From Cellulosimicrobium sp. ES-005 (lineage in GTDB: Bacteria; Actinomycetota; Actinomycetes; Actinomycetales; Cellulomonadaceae), in assembly GCF_040448685.1 (NCBI RefSeq), contig NZ_CP159290.1:4216001-4280000 (forward strand): a stretch of DNA of 64,000 bases. Reading direction: 5' to 3'. Positions 1-8,588 of this stretch are shown piece after piece. Position 1 is the stretch's first letter. Each line of letters starts with the position of its first letter. A model generated the notes under the pieces. It had not been told where the DNA came from and ran no database searches. It saw only the letters and a program-made list of their open reading frames with translations. Made by a program: the position numbers and the translations under genes.

Positions 1-52
1 CTCTAGACACCTCAGCGCGTCCGGGTCCGCACCTGCGGCGCGAACACTTCCC

Positions 53-58
53 AAGGAG
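53..58 (+). promoter_or_regulatory. Ribosome binding site of rplQ
   Basis: AAGGAG lies eight bases before the ATG of rplQ. Bases 1-66 hold no gene and are probably the spacer after rpoA, which usually precedes rplQ but is outside the window. Confidence 0.7.
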
Positions 59-66
59 CACATCCC

Positions 67-630
67 ATGCCTACCCCCGCCAAGGGCCCCCGGCTCGGCA
101 GCGGACCGGCTCACGAGCGCCTGATGCTCGCGAACCTGTCCACCCAGCTCTTCGAGCACGGCCGCATCACGACCACCGAGACCAAGGCGAAGCGTCTGCG
201 CCCGGTGGCCGAGCGCCTCATCACGTTCGCCAAGCGCGGCGACCTGCACGCGCGTCGTCGCGTCCTGCGCGTCGTGCGCGACAAGTCCGTGGTGCACACG
301 CTGTTCACCGAGATCGCCCCGCAGATGGCGGAGCGTGAGGGTGGCTACACGCGCATCACGAAGGTCGGCACGCGCAAGGGCGACAACGCGCCCCTCGCCG
401 TGATCGAGCTCGTGACCGAGCCCGTCAGCCCCAAGCAGGCCGTCGTCCGCGAGGCGGAGAAGGCCGCGGAGAAGGCGAGCAAGAAGAAGGCGGACAAGCC
501 GGCCAAGAAGGCCGACGCGGTCGAGGACGCGCCCGTCGAGGACGCTCCCGTCGCCGTCGAGGACGCTCCCGCCGAGGACGTCCAGGACGCGCCCGTCGAG
601 GACGCCGCCGAGGAGAAGAAGGAGGCCTGA
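67..630 (+). CDS. rplQ: 50S ribosomal protein L17
   Basis: L17 is a structural protein of the large ribosomal subunit at the peptide exit region. The first ~120 residues follow the L17 family, with a start like [11 protein letters not shown], the block [17 protein letters not shown] and the core KRGDLHARR. The ATG is preceded by AAGGAG. At 187 aa it is well over the usual ~120 aa. The surplus is a Lys/Ala stretch followed by an acidic tail with several VEDAP-type repeats (residues ~150-182). It is normally last in the alpha operon after rpoA, and a strong hairpin follows at 671. The identification is firm; the function of the tail is unknown. Confidence 0.97.
   Translation: MPTPAKGPRLGSGPAHERLMLANLSTQLFEHGRITTTETKAKRLRPVAERLITFAKRGDLHARRRVLRVVRDKSVVHTLFTEIAPQMAEREGGYTRITKVGTRKGDNAPLAVIELVTEPVSPKQAVVREAEKAAEKASKKKADKPAKKADAVEDAPVEDAPVAVEDAPAEDVQDAPVEDAAEEKKEA
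519..605 (+). repeat. Imperfect coding repeat in rplQ tail
   Basis: Units of roughly gtcgaggacgc(g/t)cccg recur four to five times and encode the [13 protein letters not shown] acidic repeats of the L17 tail. This is a low-complexity coding repeat, not a mobile element. Confidence 0.6.
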
Positions 631-670
631 GCCTCCTCGATCGACTCTCGGGGTCTTCCGCGACCCCACG

Positions 671-708
671 CCGCAGGGCCCGGGACCGTACGGTCCCGGG
701 CCCTGCGG
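671..708 (+). terminator. Terminator of the rplQ (alpha) operon
   Basis: A perfect inverted repeat, CCGCAGGGCCCGGGACCG then its complement around a TA centre, begins about 40 bases after the rplQ stop. Followed by only a short ttct stretch, so it is a strong-stem, weak-U type as usual in GC-rich actinobacteria. Confidence 0.8.
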
Positions 709-759
709 CGTTCTGCCGCCCTGCCGGCGTCGGTGTGCGTGCGGCCGCGACGGTGGGTG

Positions 760-829
760 CGAGATCGGCCCGTACGGCCGAGATCGACCTTCGGGAGGTC
801 GACGTCGCGACGTCCGGGTCGATCTCGCG
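760..829. repeat. 70-bp nested palindrome, copy A1
   Basis: Starts CGAGATCGGCCCG and ends GGGTCGATCTCGCG. Four cores related to GAGATCGACC lie in +,+,-,- order, so an outer stem (bases 1-17 with 53-68) encloses an inner stem (20-31 with 36-48). By my count it matches the copy at 56519 at 59 of 70 bases. It lies between the rplQ terminator and the hydrolase promoter. Confidence 0.85.
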
Positions 830-841
830 TCGGGGAGGGCC

Positions 842-847
842 TACGGT
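842..847 (+). promoter_or_regulatory. -10 element of the 854 hydrolase gene, leaderless type
   Basis: TACGGT ends six bases before the GTG at 854, so transcription would start at or next to the start codon. Confidence 0.5.
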
Positions 848-853
848 CGAGAC

Positions 854-1669
854 GTGACGAGTGTTGACTCCTCCCTGGCGGCGTGGCCGCCCGTCGTGCT
901 CGTGCACGGCTCGCGCACGTCGCGGTCGATGTGGCGCGACCAGCTCGCGGCCCTGCGCCGCGCGGGCGTCGACGCGCTGGCCGTGGACCTGCCGGGGCAC
1001 GGGGCGCGGCGGGGCGAGGCGTTCACCCTGGACGGTGCCGTGGAGGTCGTCGCGTCCGGGATCGACGAGCTCGGCGGGCGTGCGCTCGTCGTCGGGCTGT
1101 CGCTCGGCGGCTACGTCGCGATCGAGGCACGGGCTCGTCACCCCGAGCGCGTCGTCGGCCTCGTGGCCGCCGCCTGCTCGACACCGCCCGCCACCCGACT
1201 GCGCGGGGGCTGGCTCCTCGTCGCGCGCGGCATCGAGCGCCTGCCCGACGGTGGAGCGGGGCTCAACCAGGCGCTCGTCGACCGGGCGCTGACGCCGCAG
1301 GCCGCGGCCGACCTCGCGGCCGGCGGCTTCGCGCTCGACGTGATGAGCGCGATCCTGCGCGAGGTCGAGGCGGTCGACCCGGTGTCCGCGCTCGCCGCCG
1401 CGGACTCGCCCGTGTGGGTGGTCAACGGGCGGTGGGACCACTTCCGGTTCGGGGAGCGGGGGTTCGTCGAGGCGGCCCGGCGCGGGGGAGCGCCCGCGCG
1501 GCTCGTGGTGATCCCGGGCGCGCGGCACCTCGTGAGCCTCGACGCGCCGGTCGCGTTCAACCGGGCCCTGCTCGACGCCCACCGCGCGGTCGCGGCGGGT
1601 CGTCCGGCCCCCGGGGCGGACGGGGCGCCGCCTGCGGGCGTCGCCCCGCGCCGCGCCGTCGAGCGCTGA
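854..1669 (+). CDS. Alpha/beta-fold hydrolase
   Basis: A 271-aa serine hydrolase of unknown substrate. Near the N-terminus VVLVHGSRTSR provides the HG oxyanion segment. The nucleophile elbow is GLSLGGYVA (residues ~80-88). A late acid lies in VVNGRWD (~195) and the catalytic His in PGARHLVSLD (~223). A lid-like region sits around residues 115-170. The order fits esterases and C-C hydrolases of the large MhpC/BioH-like group. The GTG start is chosen because TACGGT lies six bases upstream; no Shine-Dalgarno is visible. It converges on the ROK gene with only five bases between stops. Family sure, reaction unknown. Confidence 0.85.
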   Translation: MTSVDSSLAAWPPVVLVHGSRTSRSMWRDQLAALRRAGVDALAVDLPGHGARRGEAFTLDGAVEVVASGIDELGGRALVVGLSLGGYVAIEARARHPERVVGLVAAACSTPPATRLRGGWLLVARGIERLPDGGAGLNQALVDRALTPQAAADLAAGGFALDVMSAILREVEAVDPVSALAAADSPVWVVNGRWDHFRFGERGFVEAARRGGAPARLVVIPGARHLVSLDAPVAFNRALLDAHRAVAAGRPAPGADGAPPAGVAPRRAVER

Positions 1670-1674
1670 GACGG

Positions 1675-2445
1675 TCAGGCCGGCGGCAGGTCCCAGGCGC
1701 GTGCACCGCCGACGAGCGCCGCGGAGTTGGGGACGACCACGACGTCGTCGCCGAGGCGGTCGAGGACGCTCGGGGCGATCTGCCGCGAGTTCCCGCCGCC
1801 CAGGTACAGCCGGTCCCACCAGAAGACGGGCCGCAGGCCCTCGACGACCGCGAGGACGCGCCGCGACCACAGCCCGTTGCCGAGCCGGCGGCGTTCCGGC
1901 TCGCCGACGTACTCGTCGTAGGTGGTGCCGCGGCGCACCGGAGCGCGCGACCACTCGAGGTGCGGCGAGAGCCGCCCGCCGTGGAACAGCGCCGACCCGA
2001 GCCCCGTCCCGAGCGTCAGCACGAGCTCGAGCCCGGACGCCGCGACGACGCCCGCGCCGTGCACCTCGGCGTCGTTGAGCACGAGTGCGGGCACGCCGAG
2101 CCGCCGGGCGACGGCCGCCTGGACGTCGAAGCTCGTCCATGCCTCGACGAGCGCCGGGTCGACGCGCGAGCGGGGTCCGCTGCGGGTGACGTAGTGCGGG
2201 GTGTGCACGACGACCCCGCGCCGGATCATGCCGGGCATCCCGACGGTGGCCCGGTCGGCGGGCGGCAGCGTCGCCGCGATCTCCGCGATCGTCTCGACCA
2301 GCAGCTCGGGGGGCAGCGGGTAGGGCGTGGGCACGCGGACGGCGGCGGCGTGGGCGGTGCCCGACGCGTCGAGCACGTTGGCCTTGATCCCGCCGCCTCC
2401 GCAGTCGACGGCGAGGGTGCGGACGTCTGCGCGGTCGCCGGTCAT
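1675..2445 (-). CDS. ROK-family kinase, polyphosphate-glucokinase-like
   Basis: This 256-aa sugar kinase resembles actinobacterial polyphosphate/ATP glucokinase (PpgK), which phosphorylates glucose to glucose-6-phosphate. Seen: an N-terminal phosphate-binding motif DCGGGGIKANV (PpgK has DIGGTGIKG), the segment LVLNDAEVHG with the catalytic Asp, and LTLGTGLGSALF, close to the PpgK signature. The third Gly-rich motif RLYLGGGNSRQI is also present. The N-terminal DCGG and the region after HLEW differ from classical PpgK, so substrate is uncertain. The ATG at 2445 is preferred over an upstream GTG because the hexamer TACGCT lies seven bases before it. Divergent from truA. Confidence 0.8.
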   Translation of the reverse strand: MTGDRADVRTLAVDCGGGGIKANVLDASGTAHAAAVRVPTPYPLPPELLVETIAEIAATLPPADRATVGMPGMIRRGVVVHTPHYVTRSGPRSRVDPALVEAWTSFDVQAAVARRLGVPALVLNDAEVHGAGVVAASGLELVLTLGTGLGSALFHGGRLSPHLEWSRAPVRRGTTYDEYVGEPERRRLGNGLWSRRVLAVVEGLRPVFWWDRLYLGGGNSRQIAPSVLDRLGDDVVVVPNSAALVGGARAWDLPPA

Positions 2446-2452
2446 GGGCCGC

Positions 2453-2458
2453 AGCGTA
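2453..2458 (-). promoter_or_regulatory. -10 element of the ROK kinase gene
   Basis: On the minus strand TACGCT ends seven bases before the ATG at 2445, implying a leaderless transcript. Confidence 0.5.
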
Positions 2459-2493
2459 GGCACGACGACGCGCGTGCCGCACGGCCGGGCGAC

Positions 2494-2499
2494 TACGGT
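2494..2499 (+). promoter_or_regulatory. -10 element of truA
   Basis: TACGGT lies eight bases before the GTG at 2508. With the opposite -10 at 2453 it defines a compact divergent promoter region. Confidence 0.45.
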
Positions 2500-2507
2500 G
2501 AACTCCC

Positions 2508-3482
2508 GTGAGCGACGCCCTGGCCCCCGACGCCCCCGAGTCCGCCCTTGCCGACGGCACGGGGCGGCACGCGCTGCCCGACGGCGTCGTGCGGGTCCGC
2601 CTGGACCTCGCCTACCAGGGGACGGACTTCGCCGGGTGGGCCCGCCAGCCGGCGCTGCGGACGGTCCAGGGCGCGGTCGAGGACGGTCTCGCGACGCTCC
2701 TGCGGGGGCCGGCGCCGCGCCTCACCGTCGCGGGGCGCACCGACGCGGGGGTGCACGCGCGGGGACAGGTCGCGCACGTCGACCTCACGCGGGACCAGTG
2801 GGAGGCGTTGCCCGGGCGCTCCGACCGCTCGCCCGGCGACGCGCTCGTCGCGCGGCTCGGCGGGGTGCTGCCGAGTGACGTCGTCGTCCACCGCGCGGCG
2901 CCGGCGCCGGCCGGGTTCGACGCCCGTTTCTCGGCCCTGCACCGCGCGTACACGTACCGGGTCGCGGACGACGCGGCGCAGCGCGACCCGCTGCGGCGCG
3001 CCTGGGTCCTGTGGAACCGGCGCCCGCTCGACGTCGCCGCGATGGACGCCGCCGTGCAGCCGCTCCTCGGGGTGCGCGACTTCGCGGCGTTCTGCAAGCC
3101 GCGCCCCGGGGCGACGACCATCCGTGAGCTCCAGCACCTGTCGTGGTCGCGGCCGGTCGACGGTCCCGACGCGGGCCTCGTCGTCGCGCACGTCCGCGCG
3201 GACGCGTTCTGCCACAACATGGTCCGCGCGCTCGTCGGCGCGTCGCTCGCGGTGGGGGAGGGGCGACGCGACGTCGCCTGGCCCGCGGAGCTCCTCGCGA
3301 GCCGACGCCGCGACGCGGGGGCCGGCGTCGTCCCCGCCCACGGGCTCGTGCTCGAGGAGGTCACGTACCCGCCCGACGACGAGCTCGCCGCCCGCGCCGA
3401 CCGGATCCGCGCCGTCCGGAACGAGGAGGACGTCTGGGACGAGGGCGCGTCGCGCGACCTGGCCGGACCGCCGAGGGGCTAG
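2508..3482 (+). CDS. truA: tRNA pseudouridine(38-40) synthase TruA
   Basis: TruA converts uridines 38-40 of the tRNA anticodon stem-loop to pseudouridine. The family motif with the catalytic Asp is seen as AGRTDAGVHARGQVAH (residues ~74-89). Further family blocks are LDLAYQGTDFAGWARQP near residue 30, HRAYTYRV, GVRDFAAFCK and FCHNMVRALVG. At 324 aa it is longer than E. coli TruA (~270) because of an N-terminal ~25-residue tail, an insertion with GRSDRSPGD, and a C-terminal extension. The gene is found near rplQ in many actinobacteria, though here two genes intervene. It converges on a DUF5709 gene four bases away. Confidence 0.96.
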   Translation: MSDALAPDAPESALADGTGRHALPDGVVRVRLDLAYQGTDFAGWARQPALRTVQGAVEDGLATLLRGPAPRLTVAGRTDAGVHARGQVAHVDLTRDQWEALPGRSDRSPGDALVARLGGVLPSDVVVHRAAPAPAGFDARFSALHRAYTYRVADDAAQRDPLRRAWVLWNRRPLDVAAMDAAVQPLLGVRDFAAFCKPRPGATTIRELQHLSWSRPVDGPDAGLVVAHVRADAFCHNMVRALVGASLAVGEGRRDVAWPAELLASRRRDAGAGVVPAHGLVLEEVTYPPDDELAARADRIRAVRNEEDVWDEGASRDLAGPPRG

Positions 3483-3486
3483 CCCG

Positions 3487-3888
3487 TCACGGCTCCTCGA
3501 CGACGTGCACCGCCGCCTCCTCGGCGCCCGCGGCGCCCCCGGAGATGCCCTCGTCGTCGGCGTACGTGTCGTTCTGGCGGCCGTCGAGCGCGTCAGGGTC
3601 TGTGACGAGGCGGCCCGACCGGGTGTCGTCGGGGCGCTCGAGCGGGTCGCGCTCCCAGTCCTCGGGCTCCTCCTCGGCGAGACGCTGGTCGAGGGTCTCG
3701 CCGTGCACCTCCTCCCACGGCGTCTCGCCGTAGTGGTTCGTGCGGGGGCGGTCGGGCGGGGAGTAGCCCTCGTCGAGCACGTCGTCCACGCCGCGGTCGA
3801 GCAGCGTGTCCTCGGCCTGGAGCTGGTCGTTGTCGCCCTCGGCGCCGGTCTCCGGGTCCGGGCTGGTGCCGGTGGTGTCTTCGCTCAT
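3487..3888 (-). CDS. DUF5709 family acidic protein
   Basis: A 133-aa, very acidic soluble protein. The layout matches actinobacterial DUF5709: an N-terminal Glu/Asp-rich tail, a block with TLLDRGVDDVLDEGYSPPDR, then NHYGETPWEEVHGETLDQRL and the ending RSGRLVTDPDAL before an acidic tail. No function is known for the family. No catalytic motif, signal peptide or membrane segment is seen. The frame stays open far upstream, but the start is taken as the ATG at 3888 because the homologous part begins there and the DUF937 gene occupies the opposite strand beyond. Confidence 0.8.
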   Translation of the reverse strand: MSEDTTGTSPDPETGAEGDNDQLQAEDTLLDRGVDDVLDEGYSPPDRPRTNHYGETPWEEVHGETLDQRLAEEEPEDWERDPLERPDDTRSGRLVTDPDALDGRQNDTYADDEGISGGAAGAEEAAVHVVEEP

Positions 3889-4024
3889 GCGTCCACAGTG
3901 GCACCTCGCGCGGCCGGACGCAGCATCTGCGCCCGGACCTGCACCGACGTGCCGCGGGCGGTACCGTGGCACGGGTCGCGCGCGCCGTGGCCTCCCCGAA
4001 CGACCCCGAGAACCGAGGACCACC

Positions 4025-4588
4025 ATGGCCGGCATCGACGACATCCTGTCCACCATCCCGCTCGACCAGCTCGCCGGTCGGCTGGGCGTCGACGAGGCGA
4101 CGGCGCAGCAGGCCGTCGGCGCGGCGCTCCCCGCCCTGCTGGGCGGGCTCCGGGCGAACGCGCAGGACCCGGCCGGCGCGGCGTCGCTCGGCCAGGCGCT
4201 CACGCAGCACGACCCGTCGCTCGTGGAGGGCGGGGTGAACCTCGACGACGTGGACACGGCCGACGGCGAGAAGATCGTCCGCCACGTCTTCGGGTCGAAC
4301 GAGGAGGCCGTCGTCGCGCAGCTCGCCGACTCGACGGGGACCCAGCAGGGCCTGCTCTCGAAGGTGCTCCCCGCGCTCGCCCCGATCGCGCTGGCGTTCC
4401 TCGCGAAGCAGCTCGGCGGCAAGGACGCGGGCGCGGGCTCCTCCACGGCGGCGCCGGAGAGCGCCGGCGGCGGTGGGCTGGGCGACCTGCTCGGCGGGCT
4501 GCTGGGCGGCGGCTCGGGCGGGTCCGGGGGCGGCCTCGGGGACCTCCTGGGCGGTCTGGGCGGGCTCCTCGGGGGCGGTCGGCGCTGA
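4025..4588 (+). CDS. DUF937 domain protein with Gly/Leu-rich tail
   Basis: 187 aa. The N-terminal ~125 residues fit DUF937 (YidB-like): ILSTIPLDQLAGRLGVDEAT, then ALPALLGGLRANA, then the IVRHVFG segment and LLSKVLPALAPIALAFLAKQ. The last ~50 residues are almost only Gly, Leu, Asp and Ser with two GLGDLLGGL-type repeats. The start is the ATG after gaggaccacc; the frame is open further upstream but shows no homology there. The role is unknown. The amphipathic helices suggest assembly or membrane association, but that is a guess. It is followed by the ABC-F gene on the same strand. Confidence 0.8.
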   Translation: MAGIDDILSTIPLDQLAGRLGVDEATAQQAVGAALPALLGGLRANAQDPAGAASLGQALTQHDPSLVEGGVNLDDVDTADGEKIVRHVFGSNEEAVVAQLADSTGTQQGLLSKVLPALAPIALAFLAKQLGGKDAGAGSSTAAPESAGGGGLGDLLGGLLGGGSGGSGGGLGDLLGGLGGLLGGGRR

Positions 4589-4696
4589 GCCCGGCGGCAC
4601 CTGCGGCCGTCGTGCACGGGGTGCAGCGGTGCCGGCGCGGTCCGGGAGCACGGAATCCGCGTGACCCGGTGGGCCCGGCCGGGAGACCATGAGGCC

Positions 4697-6391
4697 GTGG
4701 GACACCTCGACCTCAGCGACGTCACGTATCACCTGCCCGACGGGCGCACTCTCCTCGACGGCGTGAGCCTGCGCGTCGCGGACGGCGCGCGGGTCGCGCT
4801 CGTCGGGCCGAACGGCGTCGGCAAGTCGACGCTCCTGCGCATCGTCACGGGCGACGTCGCTCCGCACGGCGGGGCGGTCGTGCGCAGCGGCGGCCTGGGC
4901 GTGATGCGGCAGGACGTCGGGCGGATCGACGACGACCGCACGGTCCGGGACCTGCTCGTCGAGCTCGCGCCCGCCGCGGTCAAGGAGGCGGCGCTCGAGC
5001 TCGCCGCGGCGGAGCACGACATCATGACGGTCGACGACGAGCCCGCCCAGCTCCGGTACGCCCAGGCGCTCGTCGACTGGGCCGACGTCGGGGGCTACGA
5101 CGCCGAGACGGCGTGGGACGAGGTGACCGACGAGGTCCTGTCCGTCCCGTTCGAGAAGGCGCAGTGGCGCGACGTGCGCACGCTGTCCGGCGGCGAGCAG
5201 AAGCGCCTGGCGCTCACGGCGCTGCTCCGCGGGCCCGAGGAGGTGCTGCTGCTCGACGAGCCGGACAACCACCTCGACGTGCCGACCAAGCGCTGGCTCG
5301 AGGAGCGGCTCGTCGCGTCGCCCAAGACGGTGCTCTACGTCTCGCACGACCGCGAGCTGCTGTCGCGCACGGCGACGCAGGTCGCGACGCTCGAGCCGAC
5401 ACCGGGCGGCGGGACGGTCTGGGTGCACGGCGGCGGGTTCGCGACCTACGCGCAGGCGCGCGCGGACCGGCGCGAGCGCCTGGCGGAGCTCGCGAGGCGG
5501 TGGGACGAGGAGCACGCGAAGCTGCGCGAGCTCGTGCAGACGCTCAAGACCAAGGCCGCCTACAACGACGGGATGGCGAGCAGGTACCAGGCGGCGAAGA
5601 CGCGCCTGCGCAAGTTCGAGGAGGCGGGCCCCCCGGAGGTGCTCGCGCGCGAGCAGCGCGTCACCGTGCGCCTCGCCGGCGGCCGGACCGCCAAGCGCGC
5701 CGTGACGTGCCGGTCGCTCGAGCTCACGGGCCTCATGAAGCCGTTCGACCTCGAGGTGTTCTTCGGCGAGCGCGTCGCGGTGCTGGGCTCCAACGGGTCC
5801 GGCAAGTCGCACTTCCTGCGGCTCCTCGCCGCCGGCGGGAGCGACCCCGAGCCCGGGGTCGTGCCCGACCCCGCGACGTCCGACGGCGTCCGGCCCGACC
5901 CCGTGGCGCACACGGGTCTCGCGGTGCTCGGCTCGCGGGTCCGGCCGGGCTGGTTCGCCCAGAACCACGACCACCCGGAGCTGCGGGGGAGGACCCTCCT
6001 GGAGATCCTCCACCGCGGCGACGGGCACCGGGCGGGGATAGGGCGCGAGGGCGCGAGCCGCGCGCTCGACCGATACGAGCTGGTCGGCCAGGCGGAGCAG
6101 CGCTTCGAGACCCTGTCCGGCGGCCAGCAGGCGCGGTTCCAGATCCTCCTGCTCGAGCTCGACGGCGCGACCCTCCTCCTGCTCGACGAGCCGACGGACA
6201 ACCTCGACCTGCACTCGGCCGAGGCGCTCGAGGCGGGTCTCGCGGCGTTCCAGGGCACGGTGCTCGCCGTGACGCACGACCGCTGGTTCGCGCGCGGGTT
6301 CGACCGCTACCTCGTGTTCCGCGGGGACGGGGAGGTCGTCGAGGCCCCGGAGCCGGTCTGGGACGTCGAGCGCGTGCGGCGGGCGCGGTAG
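4697..6391 (+). CDS. ABC-F family ATPase
   Basis: A 564-aa soluble protein with two ABC ATPase domains and no membrane segments, as in ABC-F translation factors and antibiotic-resistance proteins that act on the ribosome. Domain 1 has Walker [10 protein letters not shown] (~37), signature LSGGEQKR and Walker [12 protein letters not shown]. Domain 2 has GSNGSGKSH, signature LSGGQQAR and [11 protein letters not shown]. The charged inter-domain linker includes [20 protein letters not shown]. The second Walker A ends in Ser-His rather than Ser-Thr. The GTG at 4697 (VGHLDLSDV) is chosen over an ATG at 4661 outside the conserved domain. Which ABC-F subgroup, and whether it gives drug resistance, cannot be said. 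Confidence 0.9.
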   Translation: MGHLDLSDVTYHLPDGRTLLDGVSLRVADGARVALVGPNGVGKSTLLRIVTGDVAPHGGAVVRSGGLGVMRQDVGRIDDDRTVRDLLVELAPAAVKEAALELAAAEHDIMTVDDEPAQLRYAQALVDWADVGGYDAETAWDEVTDEVLSVPFEKAQWRDVRTLSGGEQKRLALTALLRGPEEVLLLDEPDNHLDVPTKRWLEERLVASPKTVLYVSHDRELLSRTATQVATLEPTPGGGTVWVHGGGFATYAQARADRRERLAELARRWDEEHAKLRELVQTLKTKAAYNDGMASRYQAAKTRLRKFEEAGPPEVLAREQRVTVRLAGGRTAKRAVTCRSLELTGLMKPFDLEVFFGERVAVLGSNGSGKSHFLRLLAAGGSDPEPGVVPDPATSDGVRPDPVAHTGLAVLGSRVRPGWFAQNHDHPELRGRTLLEILHRGDGHRAGIGREGASRALDRYELVGQAEQRFETLSGGQQARFQILLLELDGATLLLLDEPTDNLDLHSAEALEAGLAAFQGTVLAVTHDRWFARGFDRYLVFRGDGEVVEAPEPVWDVERVRRAR

Positions 6392-6442
6392 CCGCCGCGT
6401 ACGGGGCTGCCGCCGCGTGCCGGTGGCGGCGGGCGCGGTCCC

Positions 6443-6448
6443 TATCCT
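6443..6448 (+). promoter_or_regulatory. -10 element of trhO
   Basis: TATCCT ends seven bases before the ATG at 6456, a leaderless arrangement. Confidence 0.5.
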
Positions 6449-6455
6449 GGTGGGC

Positions 6456-7388
6456 ATGGCCGTCCACAAGATCGTGCTCTTCTACGCCTTCACGCCGCTG
6501 CCCGACCCCCGCGCGGTGCAGCTCTGGCAGCGGGCGCTGGGGGAGCGGTGGAACCTCACGGGACGCGTGATCGTCGCCCACCACGGGATCAACGCGACGC
6601 TGGGCGGGACGGTCGAGGACCTCAAGCAGTACGTGAAGACGACCCGGCAGTACCCCGGCTTCGAGGGCATCGACGTCAAGTGGTCCGACGGCACCGGACG
6701 CGACTTCCCGCGCCTGTCCGTGAAGGTGCGACCCGAGCTCGTGGCGTTCGGCGTGCCCGACGAGGTCGTGGTCGACGCGAGCGGCGTCGTGGGCGGCGGC
6801 ACGCGGCTGAGCCCGCAGGCCCTGCACGACCTCGTGGCCGAGCGGGGGGACGACGTCGTGATGTTCGACGGCCGCAACGCGTTCGAGGCCGAGATCGGGC
6901 GGTTCCGCGGCGCGGTCGTGCCGGACGTCGCCACGACGCGCGACGTCGTCGCCGAGATCGACTCGGGCCGCTACGACGACCTCAAGCAGCGGCCCGTCGT
7001 CACGTACTGCACCGGGGGCGTGCGGTGCGAGGTGCTGTCCGCGCTCCTGACCGCCCGCGGCTTCGAGGAGGTCTACCAGCTCGACGGCGGCGTCGTGCGG
7101 TACGGCGAGGCGTTCGGGTCGCAGGGACTGTGGGAGGGCTCGCTCTACGTCTTCGACGAGCGCATGCACGTCGAGCTCGGCCCGGGGTCGACCCCGCTGG
7201 GGTCCTGCACCGGCTGCGGCGCGGCGACGGCGAAGTACGAGAACTGCGCGGACCCGAGCTGCCGGACGCTGCGCCTGTACTGCCCGGACTGCGTGCACGT
7301 CGCACGCTCGGCCCGCTGCGCGACGTGCGTGGGCGAGCGCCCGGATCCCCGTCCGGCCGCTTTGACCGGCGGCCCGACCCGCGGGTAG
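6456..7388 (+). CDS. trhO: tRNA uridine(34) hydroxylase, rhodanese fold
   Basis: TrhO (YceA family) makes 5-hydroxyuridine at tRNA position 34 using oxygen. The 310-aa protein has the N-terminal ferredoxin-like domain ([29 protein letters not shown]) and the rhodanese domain with the catalytic Cys in [10 protein letters not shown] (~187-195). A C-terminal Cys-rich segment follows, CTGCG...CADPSC...CPDC...CATC, a likely metal site seen in many family members. The ATG at 6456 is preferred over an earlier in-frame start because of the -10 hexamer and the family N-terminus. Its 3' end overlaps the rplM promoter. Confidence 0.93.
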   Translation: MAVHKIVLFYAFTPLPDPRAVQLWQRALGERWNLTGRVIVAHHGINATLGGTVEDLKQYVKTTRQYPGFEGIDVKWSDGTGRDFPRLSVKVRPELVAFGVPDEVVVDASGVVGGGTRLSPQALHDLVAERGDDVVMFDGRNAFEAEIGRFRGAVVPDVATTRDVVAEIDSGRYDDLKQRPVVTYCTGGVRCEVLSALLTARGFEEVYQLDGGVVRYGEAFGSQGLWEGSLYVFDERMHVELGPGSTPLGSCTGCGAATAKYENCADPSCRTLRLYCPDCVHVARSARCATCVGERPDPRPAALTGGPTRG

Positions 7389-7391
7389 TCT
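7362..7391 (+). promoter_or_regulatory. Promoter of the rplM-rpsI operon
   Basis: -35 TTGACC (7362-7367), an 18-base spacer and -10 TAGTCT (7386-7391) give the clearest housekeeping promoter in this part. It overlaps the last codons of trhO and leaves a leader of about 160 bases before rplM. Confidence 0.75.
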
Positions 7392-7498
7392 GGTGAGTCG
7401 TTGTGCTCATCTCACGACACCCGTGTCGCTAGCGCGCCCACTCGCTGCCGGCCAAGGAGCGGGTGCCGACCGAGCCCGCCGCGCAACGACCTGCCCTC

Positions 7499-7522
7499 TC
7501 GGCCGCACGCTTCAGCGGCCGA
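7499..7522 (+). promoter_or_regulatory. Hairpin in the rplM 5' leader
   Basis: TCGGCCGC and GCGGCCGA form an 8-bp stem around an 8-base loop, about 36 bases before the rplM GTG. Ribosomal protein operons are often autoregulated through leader structures, so this may be an L13 site; that is inference. Confidence 0.4.
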
Positions 7523-7558
7523 AGAAGACATTCTGAGACAGAAACGAAGGCTACGACC

Positions 7559-8002
7559 GTGCGTACGTACACCCCGAAGCCCGGCGACGTCCAGCGCGAC
7601 TGGTACGTCATCGACGCGACCGACGTCGTCCTGGGCCGCCTGGCCACCCACGTGGCCACCCTGCTGCGCGGCAAGCACAAGCCGACCTTCGCTCCGCACG
7701 TCGACGGCGGTGACTTCGTCATCGTCATCAACGCCGGCAAGGTCGCCCTGAGCGGCAACAAGCGCGAGCAGAAGATGGCCTACAACCACTCCGGCTACCC
7801 GGGTGGTCTGCGTGCCGTCCCCTACGGCGACCTGCTCGACAAGCACCCCGAGCGTGCGGTGGAGAAGGCCGTGCGCGGCATGCTCCCCAAGACCACCCTC
7901 GGTCGCGCCCAGTTCGGCAAGCTCAAGGTCTACGCGGGTGCCGAGCACCCGCACGCCGCGCAGCAGCCGAAGCCGTTCGAGATCACCCAGGTCGCGCAGT
8001 AA
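7559..8002 (+). CDS. rplM: 50S ribosomal protein L13
   Basis: L13 is an early-assembling protein of the large subunit. The 147-aa product starts [19 protein letters not shown] and contains [19 protein letters not shown], the KVALSGNK block, YNHSGYPGG and MLPKTTLGR, all standard for L13. The GTG at 7559 gives the family N-terminus and length (E. coli 142 aa), so an upstream in-frame start is rejected. It is first in an rplM-rpsI operon with a 45-base gap to rpsI. Confidence 0.97.
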   Translation: MRTYTPKPGDVQRDWYVIDATDVVLGRLATHVATLLRGKHKPTFAPHVDGGDFVIVINAGKVALSGNKREQKMAYNHSGYPGGLRAVPYGDLLDKHPERAVEKAVRGMLPKTTLGRAQFGKLKVYAGAEHPHAAQQPKPFEITQVAQ

Positions 8003-8047
8003 TCGCCGCCCAGGCGTAGCGCACAGAGAGACGCGAGGACACCACCC

Positions 8048-8536
8048 GTGGCCGAGACCACCGTCGACACCGACACCCTGGGCGACGAGACGCCCAGCAC
8101 CTACACCTCCGAGTCCGCCGCCCCCACGGGCCGCGGCCAGAGCATCACCGCCCCCGGCCAGGCCCTGGGCCGCCGCAAGGAGGCCGTGGCGCGCGTGCGC
8201 CTCGTCCCCGGGACCGGGCAGTGGAAGATCAACGGGCGCTCGCTCGAGGACTACTTCCCGAACAAGGTTCACCAGCAGCTCGTGAACTCCCCGCTGAAGC
8301 TGGTCGACGTCGAGGGTCGCTTCGACGTCGTCGCCCGCATCAGCGGCGGCGGCACCTCCGGCCAGGCCGGTGCGCTGCGCCTCGGCATCGCGCGTGCGCT
8401 CAACGCGATCGACGCCGAGCACAACCGCCCCGCGCTGAAGAAGGCCGGCTTCCTCACTCGCGACGCGCGCGTCGTCGAGCGCAAGAAGGCCGGTCTCAAG
8501 AAGGCCCGTAAGGCACCGCAGTACTCCAAGCGCTGA
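8048..8536 (+). CDS. rpsI: 30S ribosomal protein S9
   Basis: S9 binds 16S rRNA in the head, and its C-terminal tail reaches the P-site tRNA. Seen: [23 protein letters not shown], the [14 protein letters not shown] block, [19 protein letters not shown] and the basic C-terminus ending QYSKR. At 162 aa it has an actinobacterial N-terminal extension of ~40 mostly acidic/Ser/Thr residues. GTG start with gagg upstream. It follows rplM and is closed by a strong hairpin. Confidence 0.97.
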   Translation: MAETTVDTDTLGDETPSTYTSESAAPTGRGQSITAPGQALGRRKEAVARVRLVPGTGQWKINGRSLEDYFPNKVHQQLVNSPLKLVDVEGRFDVVARISGGGTSGQAGALRLGIARALNAIDAEHNRPALKKAGFLTRDARVVERKKAGLKKARKAPQYSKR

Positions 8537-8551
8537 TCCGCGCTGTGCGCT

Positions 8552-8588
8552 CGTCGGCCCCGGTGGACCTCGTCCACCGGGGCCGACG
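8552..8588 (+). terminator. Terminator of rplM-rpsI
   Basis: A 17-bp stem, CGTCGGCCCCGGTGGAC with its complement, around CTC. It begins 15 bases after the rpsI stop and is followed by tcgttt. Confidence 0.85.

Noticed and set aside
425-2560. A 711-residue minus-strand open frame over rplQ, hydrolase and ROK genes
   Set aside because: Arg/Pro/Ala-rich shadow of the opposite-strand genes, as is usual at this GC content; it has no domain and crosses a terminator and a repeat.
4661-4696. ATG at 4661 as the start of the ABC-F gene
   Set aside because: It would add twelve nonconserved residues; the GTG at 4697 begins the conserved domain.
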